64,000 nt of DNA. It comes from CAVXEH01 sp963805645 (GTDB lineage Bacteria; Chloroflexota; Limnocylindria; QHBO01). A program made the translations under genes and the position numbers. The notes below the pieces were generated by a model. It did no database searches. It saw nothing but the letters and a program-made list of their open reading frames with translations, and had not been told where the DNA came from. The stretch is from contig CAWDVA010000008.1 of assembly GCA_963805645.1 (NCBI GenBank), positions 116,440-180,439 of the forward strand. Reading direction: 5' to 3'. Each line of letters starts with the position of its first letter. The stretch's first letter is position 1. Shown here one piece after another: positions 16,146-23,987 of the stretch.

Positions 16146-17038
16146 GCGCGCGCCAGGCGGGCTGCCTCGGCGAGGGCCGCCATCGCCGCCGGCGTGGATG
16201 GCGTGACCGCGGCAATCAGATGGTCGACCCCCTCATCCGCGTAGGCGCGCAGGCCGGGTGCGATCTCCGCGGGCGTGCCGCGATGCGCGCGCTCGGGCGG
16301 CTCGTCGCCGTCGGCGAGGAGCTCGGGGAAGACGACGTTGATCCCGACCGTGACCGTCAGCGTCCCGGGGTCGCGTCCGGCCTCGGCGAGCGCCTCGCCC
16401 AGCTCACCGAGGCGCTTCCGGCTCTGCGAAACGTCGCCGAACCATGCCGCGTTCCAGGCGTCGGCGTGCTGGGCGGTGAGGCGCAGCATGCGGGGGCCCT
16501 TCGCAGCGATGAGAATCGGCGGACCTCCTGGACGGGGACCGCGCGGCAGCAGCTGGGCGTTCTCCGCGGCGTGGTACGTCCCGGAGAAGTCGGCGCGGCC
16601 GGTGCGCAGCAGGGGGACGATGACCTGCAGGGCCTCCTCGAACCGGGAGACGCGATGGTCGAACGGGATGCCGAATGCCTCGAACTCCGGCTCGTGCCAT
16701 CCGGTGCCGATGCCCAGGATCAGGCGCCCGCCGCTGATCTCGTCGACGGTGGCGGCCATCTTGGCCAGCACGGCGGGATTGCGGAAGGGGACGGCCATCA
16801 CCAGGGTTCCCAGCTCGACACGCCGGGTGTCCGCCGCCAGCGCGGCGAGCACGGACCAGGCCTCGTGGATCCCCGTGGTCGGCTCGGCGGGGAATCGGAA
16901 GAGCAGGTGGTCGTAGACCCAGATCGAGTCGAGTCCGCCGGCCTCTGCCGCCCGCGCGATCGCGCGCAGATCCGCGTAGGTCGCCGTTCGTCCGGCGACC
17001 TCCCCCTCGCCGATGGGCATCACCACGCCGATCTTCAT
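16142..17038 (-). CDS. LLM-class F420-dependent oxidoreductase
   Basis: This is a 298-residue luciferase-like TIM-barrel oxidoreductase. Family features are MKIGVVMPIGEGE at strand 1, IWVYDHLLF, VELGTLVMAVPFRNPAVLAK and LILGIGTGWHEPEFEAFG. The last of these is the standard phosphate-binding segment in the F420-dependent branch (TIGR03619-like). The start MKIGV was chosen over an upstream in-frame codon because the family starts with this strand. It is convergent with the SprT-like gene and divergent from the small helix-hairpin-helix protein. No neighbour suggests a substrate. Confidence 0.9.
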   Translation of the reverse strand: MKIGVVMPIGEGEVAGRTATYADLRAIARAAEAGGLDSIWVYDHLLFRFPAEPTTGIHEAWSVLAALAADTRRVELGTLVMAVPFRNPAVLAKMAATVDEISGGRLILGIGTGWHEPEFEAFGIPFDHRVSRFEEALQVIVPLLRTGRADFSGTYHAAENAQLLPRGPRPGGPPILIAAKGPRMLRLTAQHADAWNAAWFGDVSQSRKRLGELGEALAEAGRDPGTLTVTVGINVVFPELLADGDEPPERAHRGTPAEIAPGLRAYADEGVDHLIAAVTPSTPAAMAALAEAARLARA

Positions 17039-17178
17039 CGGCGCATGGTAGCGAATGTGCAACAGGTGCCGAAACTCCCCACCCCGCACGGTCGACGGTC
17101 GCTATGATCACAGCGTGGTGAGAGGCGGTCCGCCCGGGCCGCAACGGTTCGTGCCCGACCGGCACCAGGGAGCGACGC

Positions 17179-17577
17179 GTGAAGATCGCCGACGTCGAGT
17201 GGATTGGCGCTGCTCAGGCCGAGAAGCTCAAGGCGATGGGCGTGGTTCACGACGACGACCTGATCAGCCGTGGTTCGACCCGTGCCGGCCGGAGCGAGAT
17301 CGCCATGGCCACCGGCATTGGCGAGCAGATGATCCTGGACTGGCTCTGCCGGCTCGAGCTGCTGCGCATCGATGGGGTCAGCCCGGTTGACGTCACCCTG
17401 CTCCGGGCGGCCGGCGTCTCCGGCGTCACCGATCTCGCGCGTCGCGATCCCCATCGTCTCGCGGCAACGCTCGCCGAGCTGGGCCGAACGCGCGCCATCG
17501 CCCGGCAACTGCCCGACGCCGCTGTTGTCGCCAGCTGGGTGCATGCTGCCCGCACCGGGGACGTGGTCCAGGACTAG
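17179..17577 (+). CDS. small helix-hairpin-helix (DUF4332-like) protein
   Basis: This is a 132-residue protein from a GTG start. It consists of two helix-hairpin-helix-like units: DVEWIGAAQAEKLKAMGV with IAMATGIGEQMILDW in the first, and LRAAGVSGVTDLARRDPHRL in the second. This resembles DUF4332 or non-catalytic DNA-ligase HhH modules, which bind DNA non-specifically or serve as protein docking units. There is no catalytic motif. It lies between two minus-strand LLM genes, and its 3' end overlaps the end of one of them by four bases. Its biological role is not known. Confidence 0.75.
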   Translation: MKIADVEWIGAAQAEKLKAMGVVHDDDLISRGSTRAGRSEIAMATGIGEQMILDWLCRLELLRIDGVSPVDVTLLRAAGVSGVTDLARRDPHRLAATLAELGRTRAIARQLPDAAVVASWVHAARTGDVVQD

Positions 17578-18500
17578 CGTCCGGCGAGCGCCTCGACGAC
17601 GGGCGCCATCGGCTCGATCAGCGGCAGGTGCAGCACGTAGTAGCTGATACCGAGACGCTCGCGGCGACGAAGGAGCCTCTCGCGAATCTGGGTCGCCGTG
17701 CCGTAGAGGAGGTACGGCGTTCCGCCGATGGCGAGCGGGCCCAGGGACTTCGCCGCGGCGAGCGCGGAGCCGGCGGGGGAGGAGCGGCCGATGACGCCGC
17801 CATCGGCGACGAGGACGTTGAGCTCCAGCCGCTCGAACGCCTCTCGCGAGCCTGCCGCCTCGCGAACGATCTCGACCTTGCGCTCCGTCTCGCGCTCGCT
17901 CGCCTGGGTGAAGATGGGGCGGCCGCGGGCGCTGAACTGGGGCAGGAGGCCCACGATGTCCGCCTCGCGCGCCGCGATCCGCAGCATCCGGGGACCACCT
18001 CCGCCGATGAGGATCGGCACCTTCGCCTGCACCGGGCGCGGAGCGAGCCGGGCGCGGGCGAGATGGTAATGCGTCCCGTCGTGGGTCACGTGCTCGCCGC
18101 GGAGCAGGCGCTTGATGATGGCCAGCGACTCGACCATGCGGTCGATGCGCAACCCGGGACGGTCGTACGGCATGCCGAGCTGCCGGTAGTCGGGCACGTT
18201 CCAGCCCGCCCCGATCCCGAACTCCACGCGGCCGCCCGAGAGGTGGTCGAGCGTCGTTGCCTCGCGCGCCAGCAGCAGGGGGTGGCGGTAGTCGTTGGCG
18301 TAGACGAATGAGCCGATGCGCAGCCGGGTGGTGACCGCCGCGGCGGCGGCCAGCGCGCCGACGGGCGAGAGCTGATGTCCGAGGTGGTCGGGCATGAGCA
18401 GGGTGTCGTAGCCGAGCGCCTCGGCGCGCCGAGCGAGAGTCAGCCAGTCCTCGCCGGAGGGCGCCCAGCTGGCGCTGATGCCGAATCGGAAGGGATGCAC
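17574..18500 (-). CDS. LLM-class F420-dependent oxidoreductase
   Basis: This is a 308-residue luciferase-like flavin oxidoreductase starting at a GTG (residues HPFRFGISAS follow). It carries LRIGSFVYANDYRHPLLLAREATTLDHLSGGRVEFGIGAGW as consecutive family blocks, and GGGGPRMLRIAAREADIVGLLP, typical of the TIGR03621 (MSMEG_2516-like) F420-dependent group. Two LLM genes in the same orientation flank the small HhH gene, but they differ in sequence and probably in substrate. A divergent membrane-protein gene starts 39 bases upstream, so the promoters must overlap. Confidence 0.9.
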   Translation of the reverse strand: MHPFRFGISASWAPSGEDWLTLARRAEALGYDTLLMPDHLGHQLSPVGALAAAAAVTTRLRIGSFVYANDYRHPLLLAREATTLDHLSGGRVEFGIGAGWNVPDYRQLGMPYDRPGLRIDRMVESLAIIKRLLRGEHVTHDGTHYHLARARLAPRPVQAKVPILIGGGGPRMLRIAAREADIVGLLPQFSARGRPIFTQASERETERKVEIVREAAGSREAFERLELNVLVADGGVIGRSSPAGSALAAAKSLGPLAIGGTPYLLYGTATQIRERLLRRRERLGISYYVLHLPLIEPMAPVVEALAGR

Positions 18501-18539
18501 GGCGCAACGGTAGCGCGCGCGGGCGCCTACCATGTGGCC

Positions 18540-19052
18540 ATGGCACGACCCTCGCCCCTCGGGGCCCTCCTGCGCGGCGCCGTCGCCGGCGCCATCGGTA
18601 CCGCGGCCATGGACCTCACGCTCTTCGGACGTTACAAGCGCGACGGAGGCGAGAGCGGATTGCTCGACTGGGAGCTCTCGCGAGGGGTGACCTGGGAGAC
18701 CGCTCCGGCACCCGCGCAGGTCGGCCGTCGCGCGGTCGAGGGCATGTTCCAGACCACGCTCCCCGACGAGGTGGCGCCGATGGCGAACAACCTCGTCCAC
18801 TGGGGCTACGGCATCGCCTGGGGCGCGCTGTTCGGGATCGTTGAAGGCTCGTTGCGCAGGCCACGGTCGGGGCACGGGCTACCCTTCGCCCTCACGGTGT
18901 GGCTGAGCGGCTATGCCGTGCTGCCGGCAATGAAGCTCTACAAGCCGATATGGGAGTACGAGCCGCAGGTGCTCTGGAAGGATCTGCAGGCCCATCTCTC
19001 GTATGGATCCACCACCGCCGGCGTCTTCAAGCTGCTCGTCGGGCGTGACTGA
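18540..19052 (+). CDS. hypothetical membrane-associated protein (YagU/DUF1440-like)
   Basis: This is a 170-residue protein with Gly/Ala-rich hydrophobic helices at about residues 7-25, 82-98 and 117-135. The segment GAVAGAIGTAAMDLTLFGRYK near the start and the later Gly-rich helix NLVHWGYGIAWGALFGIVEG resemble DUF1440/YagU-type inner-membrane proteins of unknown function. It starts 39 bases from the divergent LLM gene and is followed by a good hairpin. Family assignment is tentative; the reality of the gene is well supported by topology and codon use. Confidence 0.7.
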   Translation: MARPSPLGALLRGAVAGAIGTAAMDLTLFGRYKRDGGESGLLDWELSRGVTWETAPAPAQVGRRAVEGMFQTTLPDEVAPMANNLVHWGYGIAWGALFGIVEGSLRRPRSGHGLPFALTVWLSGYAVLPAMKLYKPIWEYEPQVLWKDLQAHLSYGSTTAGVFKLLVGRD

Positions 19053-19075
19053 CGGCCCCCGGAAGGGGGTCCGTC
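19051..19075 (+). terminator. terminator-like hairpin
   Basis: GACGG-CCCC and GGGG-CCGTC arms fold around a GGAA-containing loop directly at the stop codon of the preceding gene. The stem is strong, but no T-run follows. Confidence 0.5.
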
Positions 19076-19198
19076 GGGACCTCGACCTCCCCCGGCGGCC
19101 CTGCTAGCGTGGCACGGCCGGGTAGGGCGCGCCGCTCGGAGGGTGGTGAGTGCGTCTGATGCCGGCCGGCCACGCCGTGACCGATCGGGGAATCGACG

Positions 19199-19582
19199 AT
19201 GAGCGGCGCCCAGTTCGAAGTTGTCATCGTGCTCCCGTTCCTCCTGCTGGCCGTGGCGCTGGTGGCCGCCTTCGCATGGGCGCCTGAGCCGGGCGAGCCG
19301 TCTGCGGAGCGCTCGTCGCAACGTGGGCCGGGGGCGCGCATCGGAGCCATCGTGCGGCTGGTGGGCTCCTGGTTCGTGCTGACCACCCTCACCATCTGGT
19401 GCGGGGCCATCCTCGCGTTCCTGCTCCTGCATGGCCTCCTCTTCACGCTGGGGCAGGGCGCGGCATCGGTGGGCCTGTTCCTGACCGTCATCGGTCTCGA
19501 GATCGCACCCTTCGCCTGGGGCGTGGTGATGGTTCGCCGCGCTCGCCGCTCCCGGGACGCGGACGGGAAGCCGGACCGGTAG
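19199..19582 (+). CDS. hypothetical membrane protein
   Basis: This is a 127-residue protein with an N-terminal helix (VVIVLPFLLLAVALVAAFAW), a polar basic loop, and two further helices at about residues 57-78 and 84-106, ending in a basic tail. No family is recognised. It is followed after about 170 bases by the sensor kinase gene on the same strand. The context suggests neither an enzyme nor a transporter partner. Confidence 0.6.
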   Translation: MSGAQFEVVIVLPFLLLAVALVAAFAWAPEPGEPSAERSSQRGPGARIGAIVRLVGSWFVLTTLTIWCGAILAFLLLHGLLFTLGQGAASVGLFLTVIGLEIAPFAWGVVMVRRARRSRDADGKPDR

Positions 19583-19749
19583 CAGGCTCCCCGCCGAGAG
19601 ACGGTCACCCACACTGCGGCCCGTGCCTGCGCTCCGCGCGGATCAGGCGGGACGATCGGCCCGACCCCCGGGGCTATTCGGCCCTTTGCGATATGCGCAT
19701 GTCCGCACGAGCATGGCCACCGGGGAGACGGAGTTGGAGGGTGAGGAAC

Positions 19750-21540
19750 GTGGCGTCCGCCCAGGGGCGCGTGAGCAGCGGTCATCGGTCTGCGCTTGTT
19801 CGGTTGCGCTGGATCGGCGTGGCTCTGCCGCTTGTTGCGCTCCTGGTGGCGGAGACCATCCGCTACCTCATCCCGGGCGGGGGCGACGACGTGGCCATGC
19901 ACCTGCTCTGGGGTGCCGGCGCCGGCGCGGCCATCGTCCTGTTCGCCGTGGCCATGTTCTGGTCCATCGGCCGGGCTGAGTCGGAGATCGTCCGTCAGAA
20001 CCTCGAGCTCGGGGCCGTGAACGCCGTCGCGAGGGCGGTGCAGGATCAGCAGTCGAGCCGGGGGGCGGTGGAGGCGGCCCTGGAGAGCCTGGTCGCGTCA
20101 ACGCGGGCATCGCGCGCCACGGTCCGCCTCTTCGCGCTGGACAGCGGGCAGGGCACCGAGCCGGCGGTCTTCACCACCGCCGGGTCTCCAGCGGCGACGA
20201 CCGGCCAGCTTGTCGAGCTCCCGCTTGCCACAGGATCGGCGGTCGTGGGGCTGCTGCAGGTCTGGCTGCCGGACGGGCCGCGTGACGCGGCGTTCTCCGG
20301 TCCCGCATTGCAGAACATCTCGCACCAGCTGGGCTGCGCCATCCAGATGCGGCAGCTGGTCGACGATCTCAAGCGACGCCAGGAGGAGGCCGCCGCGCTC
20401 TACGCGGTGGCGATCCTCATCTCCGATCAGCACGCCCTGCCCGATACGCTGGCGACCATCCTGCGCACGGTCCACGAGCTCCTGTCGGTCGACGTGGTTG
20501 CCATCTGCCTGGGCGCCGACGCGTCCGACGCAGTGGCGCCCCGGCTCTCGGCTCCTCCGGACGCGGCACTGATACGCGACGCCGAGGGCGGCATGTGCGT
20601 CACCCTCGGTGATGCGGGGCTGCTGCCGGCGCATGGTGCCGGTGGCGTCTGCGAGCTGCGCTCCTCGCCGCAGTTCCGCCACGTGCACGAGGTGCCCATT
20701 CGCAGCGCGGAGGCGTCGCTGGGCGATATCTGGGCCGGGCGGCGCGCGGATCGTGCCTTCGACGCCCCCGATCGGGCGATGATGGCGGGCCTGGCCGACC
20801 TGGCCTCCATCGCGATCACGTCGGCGCGGCTCCGCGAGCGCGATCGCCTCAGTGCCACGGTCGCCGAGCGCGAGCGGATCGCCCGGGAGCTCCACGACAG
20901 CCTTGCCCAGGTCCTGGGCGTGACGCACCTCCGCCTGCGGGCGATTGGCGCCAACCCGGCCGTCCAGCACGCTCCGGACGTGGCGCACGAGGTCGACGAC
21001 CTCGCCGAGCTCGCGCAGGACGCGTATCGCGATGTCCGGGAAGCGATCCTTGGGCTGCGCTCCTCCAGCAACCTCGAGCGGGGGCTGGTACCGAGCCTGG
21101 CGGCGTACGTGGAGAAGTTCAGCCGGCAGTCCGGCGTCGCCGTTCGTCTCGAGTCGCGCGTCGCGCGCGACCCTGACCTGCCGCCGGAGAGCGAGATCCA
21201 GGTCATCCGGGTCATCCAGGAGGCGCTCGCCAACGTGCGCAAGCATGCCGGCGCGGCGCACGCCGTCGTCCGGCTCACCGACGATCCGGATGGCACCACG
21301 ATCGAGGTGGAGGACAACGGGCGCGGGTTCGATGCCGCCGCCGCGCTCATCGCACGGGACGGCGGTTTCGGCCTGCAGACGATGCGGGAGCGGATCGAGC
21401 TCGTGGCGGGGACACTCGCCGTCGACTCGGAGATCGGCCGGGGGACTCGCGTCACCGTCCGCATCCCCCACGTCGGGCAGACCGCGAAAGGAGGTGCCGA
21501 TGCAGCCGAAGCCGTCGCTTCGGGTGTTGCTGGTCGATGA
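19750..21540 (+). CDS. NarL-type sensor histidine kinase with GAF-like sensor domains
   Basis: This is a membrane-anchored sensor kinase of about 596 residues. Two hydrophobic helices lie near residues 17-37 and 48-72. Two GAF-like regions follow (about 95-210 and 225-370), then the HisKA_3 dimerisation helix with ERERIARELHDSLAQVLG (phospho-acceptor His382) and a HATPase_c domain (VEDNGRGFD, then GFGLQTMRERIELVAG). I prefer the GTG preceded by GGAGG at nine bases; an ATG 19 codons upstream is also possible. The response regulator overlaps its 3' end. The pair lies directly before the multihaem cytochrome region, so control of that region by redox or a ligand is a reasonable inference. Confidence 0.92.
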   Translation: MASAQGRVSSGHRSALVRLRWIGVALPLVALLVAETIRYLIPGGGDDVAMHLLWGAGAGAAIVLFAVAMFWSIGRAESEIVRQNLELGAVNAVARAVQDQQSSRGAVEAALESLVASTRASRATVRLFALDSGQGTEPAVFTTAGSPAATTGQLVELPLATGSAVVGLLQVWLPDGPRDAAFSGPALQNISHQLGCAIQMRQLVDDLKRRQEEAAALYAVAILISDQHALPDTLATILRTVHELLSVDVVAICLGADASDAVAPRLSAPPDAALIRDAEGGMCVTLGDAGLLPAHGAGGVCELRSSPQFRHVHEVPIRSAEASLGDIWAGRRADRAFDAPDRAMMAGLADLASIAITSARLRERDRLSATVAERERIARELHDSLAQVLGVTHLRLRAIGANPAVQHAPDVAHEVDDLAELAQDAYRDVREAILGLRSSSNLERGLVPSLAAYVEKFSRQSGVAVRLESRVARDPDLPPESEIQVIRVIQEALANVRKHAGAAHAVVRLTDDPDGTTIEVEDNGRGFDAAAALIARDGGFGLQTMRERIELVAGTLAVDSEIGRGTRVTVRIPHVGQTAKGGADAAEAVASGVAGR

Positions 21541-22204
21541 CCAGCCGCTCTTCCGCACCGCCCTGGCGATCCTGATCGACAGCCAGCCCGATCTGACCGT
21601 CGCCGGCCAGGCGGAGAACGGCCTCGAGGCAGTGGAGCTGGCGCGCGAGCTGGCGCCCGACATCGTCCTCATGGACGTCGAGATGCCGGTCATGGACGGC
21701 GTCGAGGCTGCGCGCCGCATCCGCGAGCAGATGCCGGCCGTGAAGGTCGTGATGCTCACCGTCGCGGAATCCGATGAGCACCTCTTCGAGGCCATCCACA
21801 ACGGCGCCTCGGGCTACCTGCTCAAGGACCTGCGACCGGAGCACCTCTACGACATGCTCCGGGCGACCGGCCGCGGCGAGACCCCGCTGTCACCGGCGGT
21901 CGCGTCTCGGCTGCTGACCGAGTTCCGCGATCGCGGCACGGTGCGGTCGGCCCCCGTGGCCAGCGAGGGACCGGAGAGCCTCCTCACGCGTCGCGAGGTG
22001 GAGATCCTGCAGCTCGTCGCGGAGGGTCTGACCAACAAGGAGGTCGGTGCCCAGCTGTCGATCACCGAGGGGACGGTGAAGAACCACGTCCACAACGCCC
22101 TCGAGAAGCTGCAGCTGGAGAACCGAATCCAGGCGGCGGCCTACATCGTCCGCCAGGGCCTCGGCCGTCGCCCGGCTCCCGCACTGGCACGCGACGACCG
22201 CTAG
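21500..22204 (+). CDS. NarL/FixJ-family response regulator
   Basis: This is a 234-residue DNA-binding response regulator. The receiver domain has the acidic pair Asp13-Asp14, phospho-acceptor Asp59 in IVLMDVEMPVMDG, Thr87 and Lys109 (GYLLKDL). The C-terminal LuxR-type helix-turn-helix is LTRREVEILQLVAEGLTNKEV with ITEGTVKNHVHNALEKL. The ATG is inside the end of the kinase gene, behind a very strong AAAGGAGGT site, so both are co-transcribed. Its regulon is unknown; the adjacent electron-transfer genes are the obvious candidates. Confidence 0.95.
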   Translation: MQPKPSLRVLLVDDQPLFRTALAILIDSQPDLTVAGQAENGLEAVELARELAPDIVLMDVEMPVMDGVEAARRIREQMPAVKVVMLTVAESDEHLFEAIHNGASGYLLKDLRPEHLYDMLRATGRGETPLSPAVASRLLTEFRDRGTVRSAPVASEGPESLLTRREVEILQLVAEGLTNKEVGAQLSITEGTVKNHVHNALEKLQLENRIQAAAYIVRQGLGRRPAPALARDDR

Positions 22205-22357
22205 CGCTGGACCGAACGGCACCCTGCCTCCCGGTCTCCGGAACGGTATCGGCGGATACACCATCGACAGCGGTTGCTGTGCCGCTTCGGGGATGGTGCT
22301 GCGCCGCCAGGGCGTCCTACGATCAGCAGCGCGGCTCGGAGCGTGCCGGAGGAGAGG

Positions 22358-22756
22358 ATGTCCGCCAACCGGGGTCTCGTCATCGTGGTGCTCTCGTGCC
22401 ACCCCCTGCTCGGTGAGGGCGTGGGGAGGCTGCTCGGAGCGGAACCCGGGGTCAGCGTGCAGCATGCCCCGTGCGAACAGGCCGCACGGATCGACCGGCT
22501 CCTCGCAGAGGCGCCCGACGTCGTCGTGGTGGAGCGGTGCTCGCAGTTCGATGCGGCCGCCATCCTCGAGCGGGCGCCCGACGCCCTGGTCTTCGACATC
22601 ACCATCGGCCCCGGTCCGACCTGGGTCTATCGGCGCCAGGAGATCCCCGGCGATCCCGGCGCCATCCTGGACCTCGTCCGGCTGCTGCGCAGCGGCCACC
22701 CGGTGATCCCGCTGGGCTCGCGCCCCGGAACGGCCCCGGCGAGCGCCAGGCCCTGA
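22358..22756 (+). CDS. receiver-like protein lacking phosphorylation residues
   Basis: This is a 132-residue protein that aligns by pattern with the receiver domain of LuxR-type regulators: IVVLSCHPLLGEGVGRLLGAEPGVSV corresponds to the usual VDDHPLVREGL start, and APDVVVVER to PDVVLLDL. The acidic pair is replaced by Ser-Cys and the phospho-acceptor Asp by Glu59. There is no DNA-binding domain. The start was chosen at MSANR behind GGAGGAGAGG. It would be a phosphorylation-independent receiver, perhaps a dimerisation partner or decoy for the response regulator encoded just upstream. That role is inference. Confidence 0.68.
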   Translation: MSANRGLVIVVLSCHPLLGEGVGRLLGAEPGVSVQHAPCEQAARIDRLLAEAPDVVVVERCSQFDAAAILERAPDALVFDITIGPGPTWVYRRQEIPGDPGAILDLVRLLRSGHPVIPLGSRPGTAPASARP

Positions 22757-22873
22757 GGCAGACCCGGGCGCCGCGCGCCCGGCGGGGATCGGCCGGCACG
22801 GTTCGGCGCGCGCCACCTGTACCCGATTTCTACCCGCCGACGGATGGGAAGCGCACGGCGCGCCCGCCACGAT

Positions 22874-22899
22874 CGGGGCAGGACCGGGCCCCTGCCCCG
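22874..22899 (+). repeat. hairpin upstream of the cytochrome cluster
   Basis: CGGGGCAGG and CCTGCCCCG form a perfect 9-base stem around an 8-base loop in the 238-base gap before the first cluster gene. It may terminate the two-component operon or belong to the leader of the TPR gene 96 bases further on. The rest of the gap is very GC-rich, with no other gene-like feature. Confidence 0.45.
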
Positions 22900-22994
22900 G
22901 ATATCACCCTTCCCTCGGCAGGGGCGCGGTTCGACCAACGCGCGCGGCGGGACTCGCCCGCACGCGGCGGCGGCACAAGGGAGCACCAGCGCGA

Positions 22995-23987
22995 ATGGAG
23001 GTCCACGGCCACCTGCCTTCCGTGTCGGACAGGACCCTGGGACGGCTCATGGCGGGCCTGGCCCTGGTGCTGGTCATCGGAATCCCGGTCTTCGCTGTCT
23101 TCTACTACTTCGACCGTCACCCCGATCCGGGTCCGTCGCTGGCCGATCGGGCGATCGCCAGCGCCGAGGCGGTCGTCCGGGAACAACCCGCCGACACGGC
23201 GGCCCGCAACACCCTGGCCGCCGCGTACCTGCGCGCCGGACGGGTGGATGAAAGCGTCGCCCAGTTCAGCGAGGTGCTCCGACTGGATGCGGAGAACCGC
23301 GCGGCGCTCCTGGGCCGCGGTCTCGCCTACCGGCAGGCTTCGCAGCCGACGCTGGCACTGGATGACTTCGAGGCACTCGTCGCGCTCGCCACGGGCGGCG
23401 AGATGGCGCATGTCGATCCGCAGCTCGAGCAGGCGTACTACGAGATCGGGGTCATCCAGCTCACACAGGGCGATGTCACCGCCGCCGTCACTGCGCTCGA
23501 GAGCGCCCTGCGCATCGACAGCGGCGATGCCGATGCGCTCTATGCGTACGGCGACGCCCAGATCACTGCGGGAAACGCGGACCGCGGGGTCGAGGCCCTT
23601 CGCCGCGCCGTGGCGTTCGTCCCGACCGGCTGGTGCGAGCCGTATGCGCGCATGGCCGACGGCTACCGCGCCCTGGCCCGCGCCGACGGCGTCGCCTACG
23701 CGACGGCGATGGCGACCTTCTGCGGTGGCCGCCCGGCCGAGGCCGCGGCGGTGCTTGAGACGCTCCAGGCCGGGCCGTTCTCGGTCGACGCCTGGCTGGG
23801 GCTGGCGCTCGTCTCTGCCGCGCAGGGTGACCCACAGGCGGCTGCCGCCTTCTACGGGAAGGTGCTTGCGCAGGATCCCGGGAATGCATCGGCCCTGATC
23901 GGGCTGGGCCAGCTCGGCGGTGCCGACGCCCATGCCGGCCTCTCGAGCCCCGCTCCGTCGGCGCCTGCCGGGAGCGCCACCCCATGA
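22995..23987 (+). CDS. membrane-anchored TPR protein
   Basis: This is a 330-residue protein with one N-terminal helix (about residues 17-38) and a large extracytoplasmic part of tetratricopeptide repeats. TPR units are visible from about residue 50, for example AARNTLAAAYLRAGRVDESVAQFSEVLRLDAEN and YYEIGVIQLTQGDVTAAVTALESAL. Two cysteines (WCEPY and TFCGG) may form a disulfide. The tail is Pro/Ala/Ser-rich. It overlaps the NHL gene downstream by four bases (ATGA), and the two lead into the cytochrome genes. In many cytochrome operons, TPR proteins of CcmI/NrfG type dock apocytochromes for haem attachment. That role is proposed here but not shown. Confidence 0.88.
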   Translation: MEVHGHLPSVSDRTLGRLMAGLALVLVIGIPVFAVFYYFDRHPDPGPSLADRAIASAEAVVREQPADTAARNTLAAAYLRAGRVDESVAQFSEVLRLDAENRAALLGRGLAYRQASQPTLALDDFEALVALATGGEMAHVDPQLEQAYYEIGVIQLTQGDVTAAVTALESALRIDSGDADALYAYGDAQITAGNADRGVEALRRAVAFVPTGWCEPYARMADGYRALARADGVAYATAMATFCGGRPAEAAAVLETLQAGPFSVDAWLGLALVSAAQGDPQAAAAFYGKVLAQDPGNASALIGLGQLGGADAHAGLSSPAPSAPAGSATP

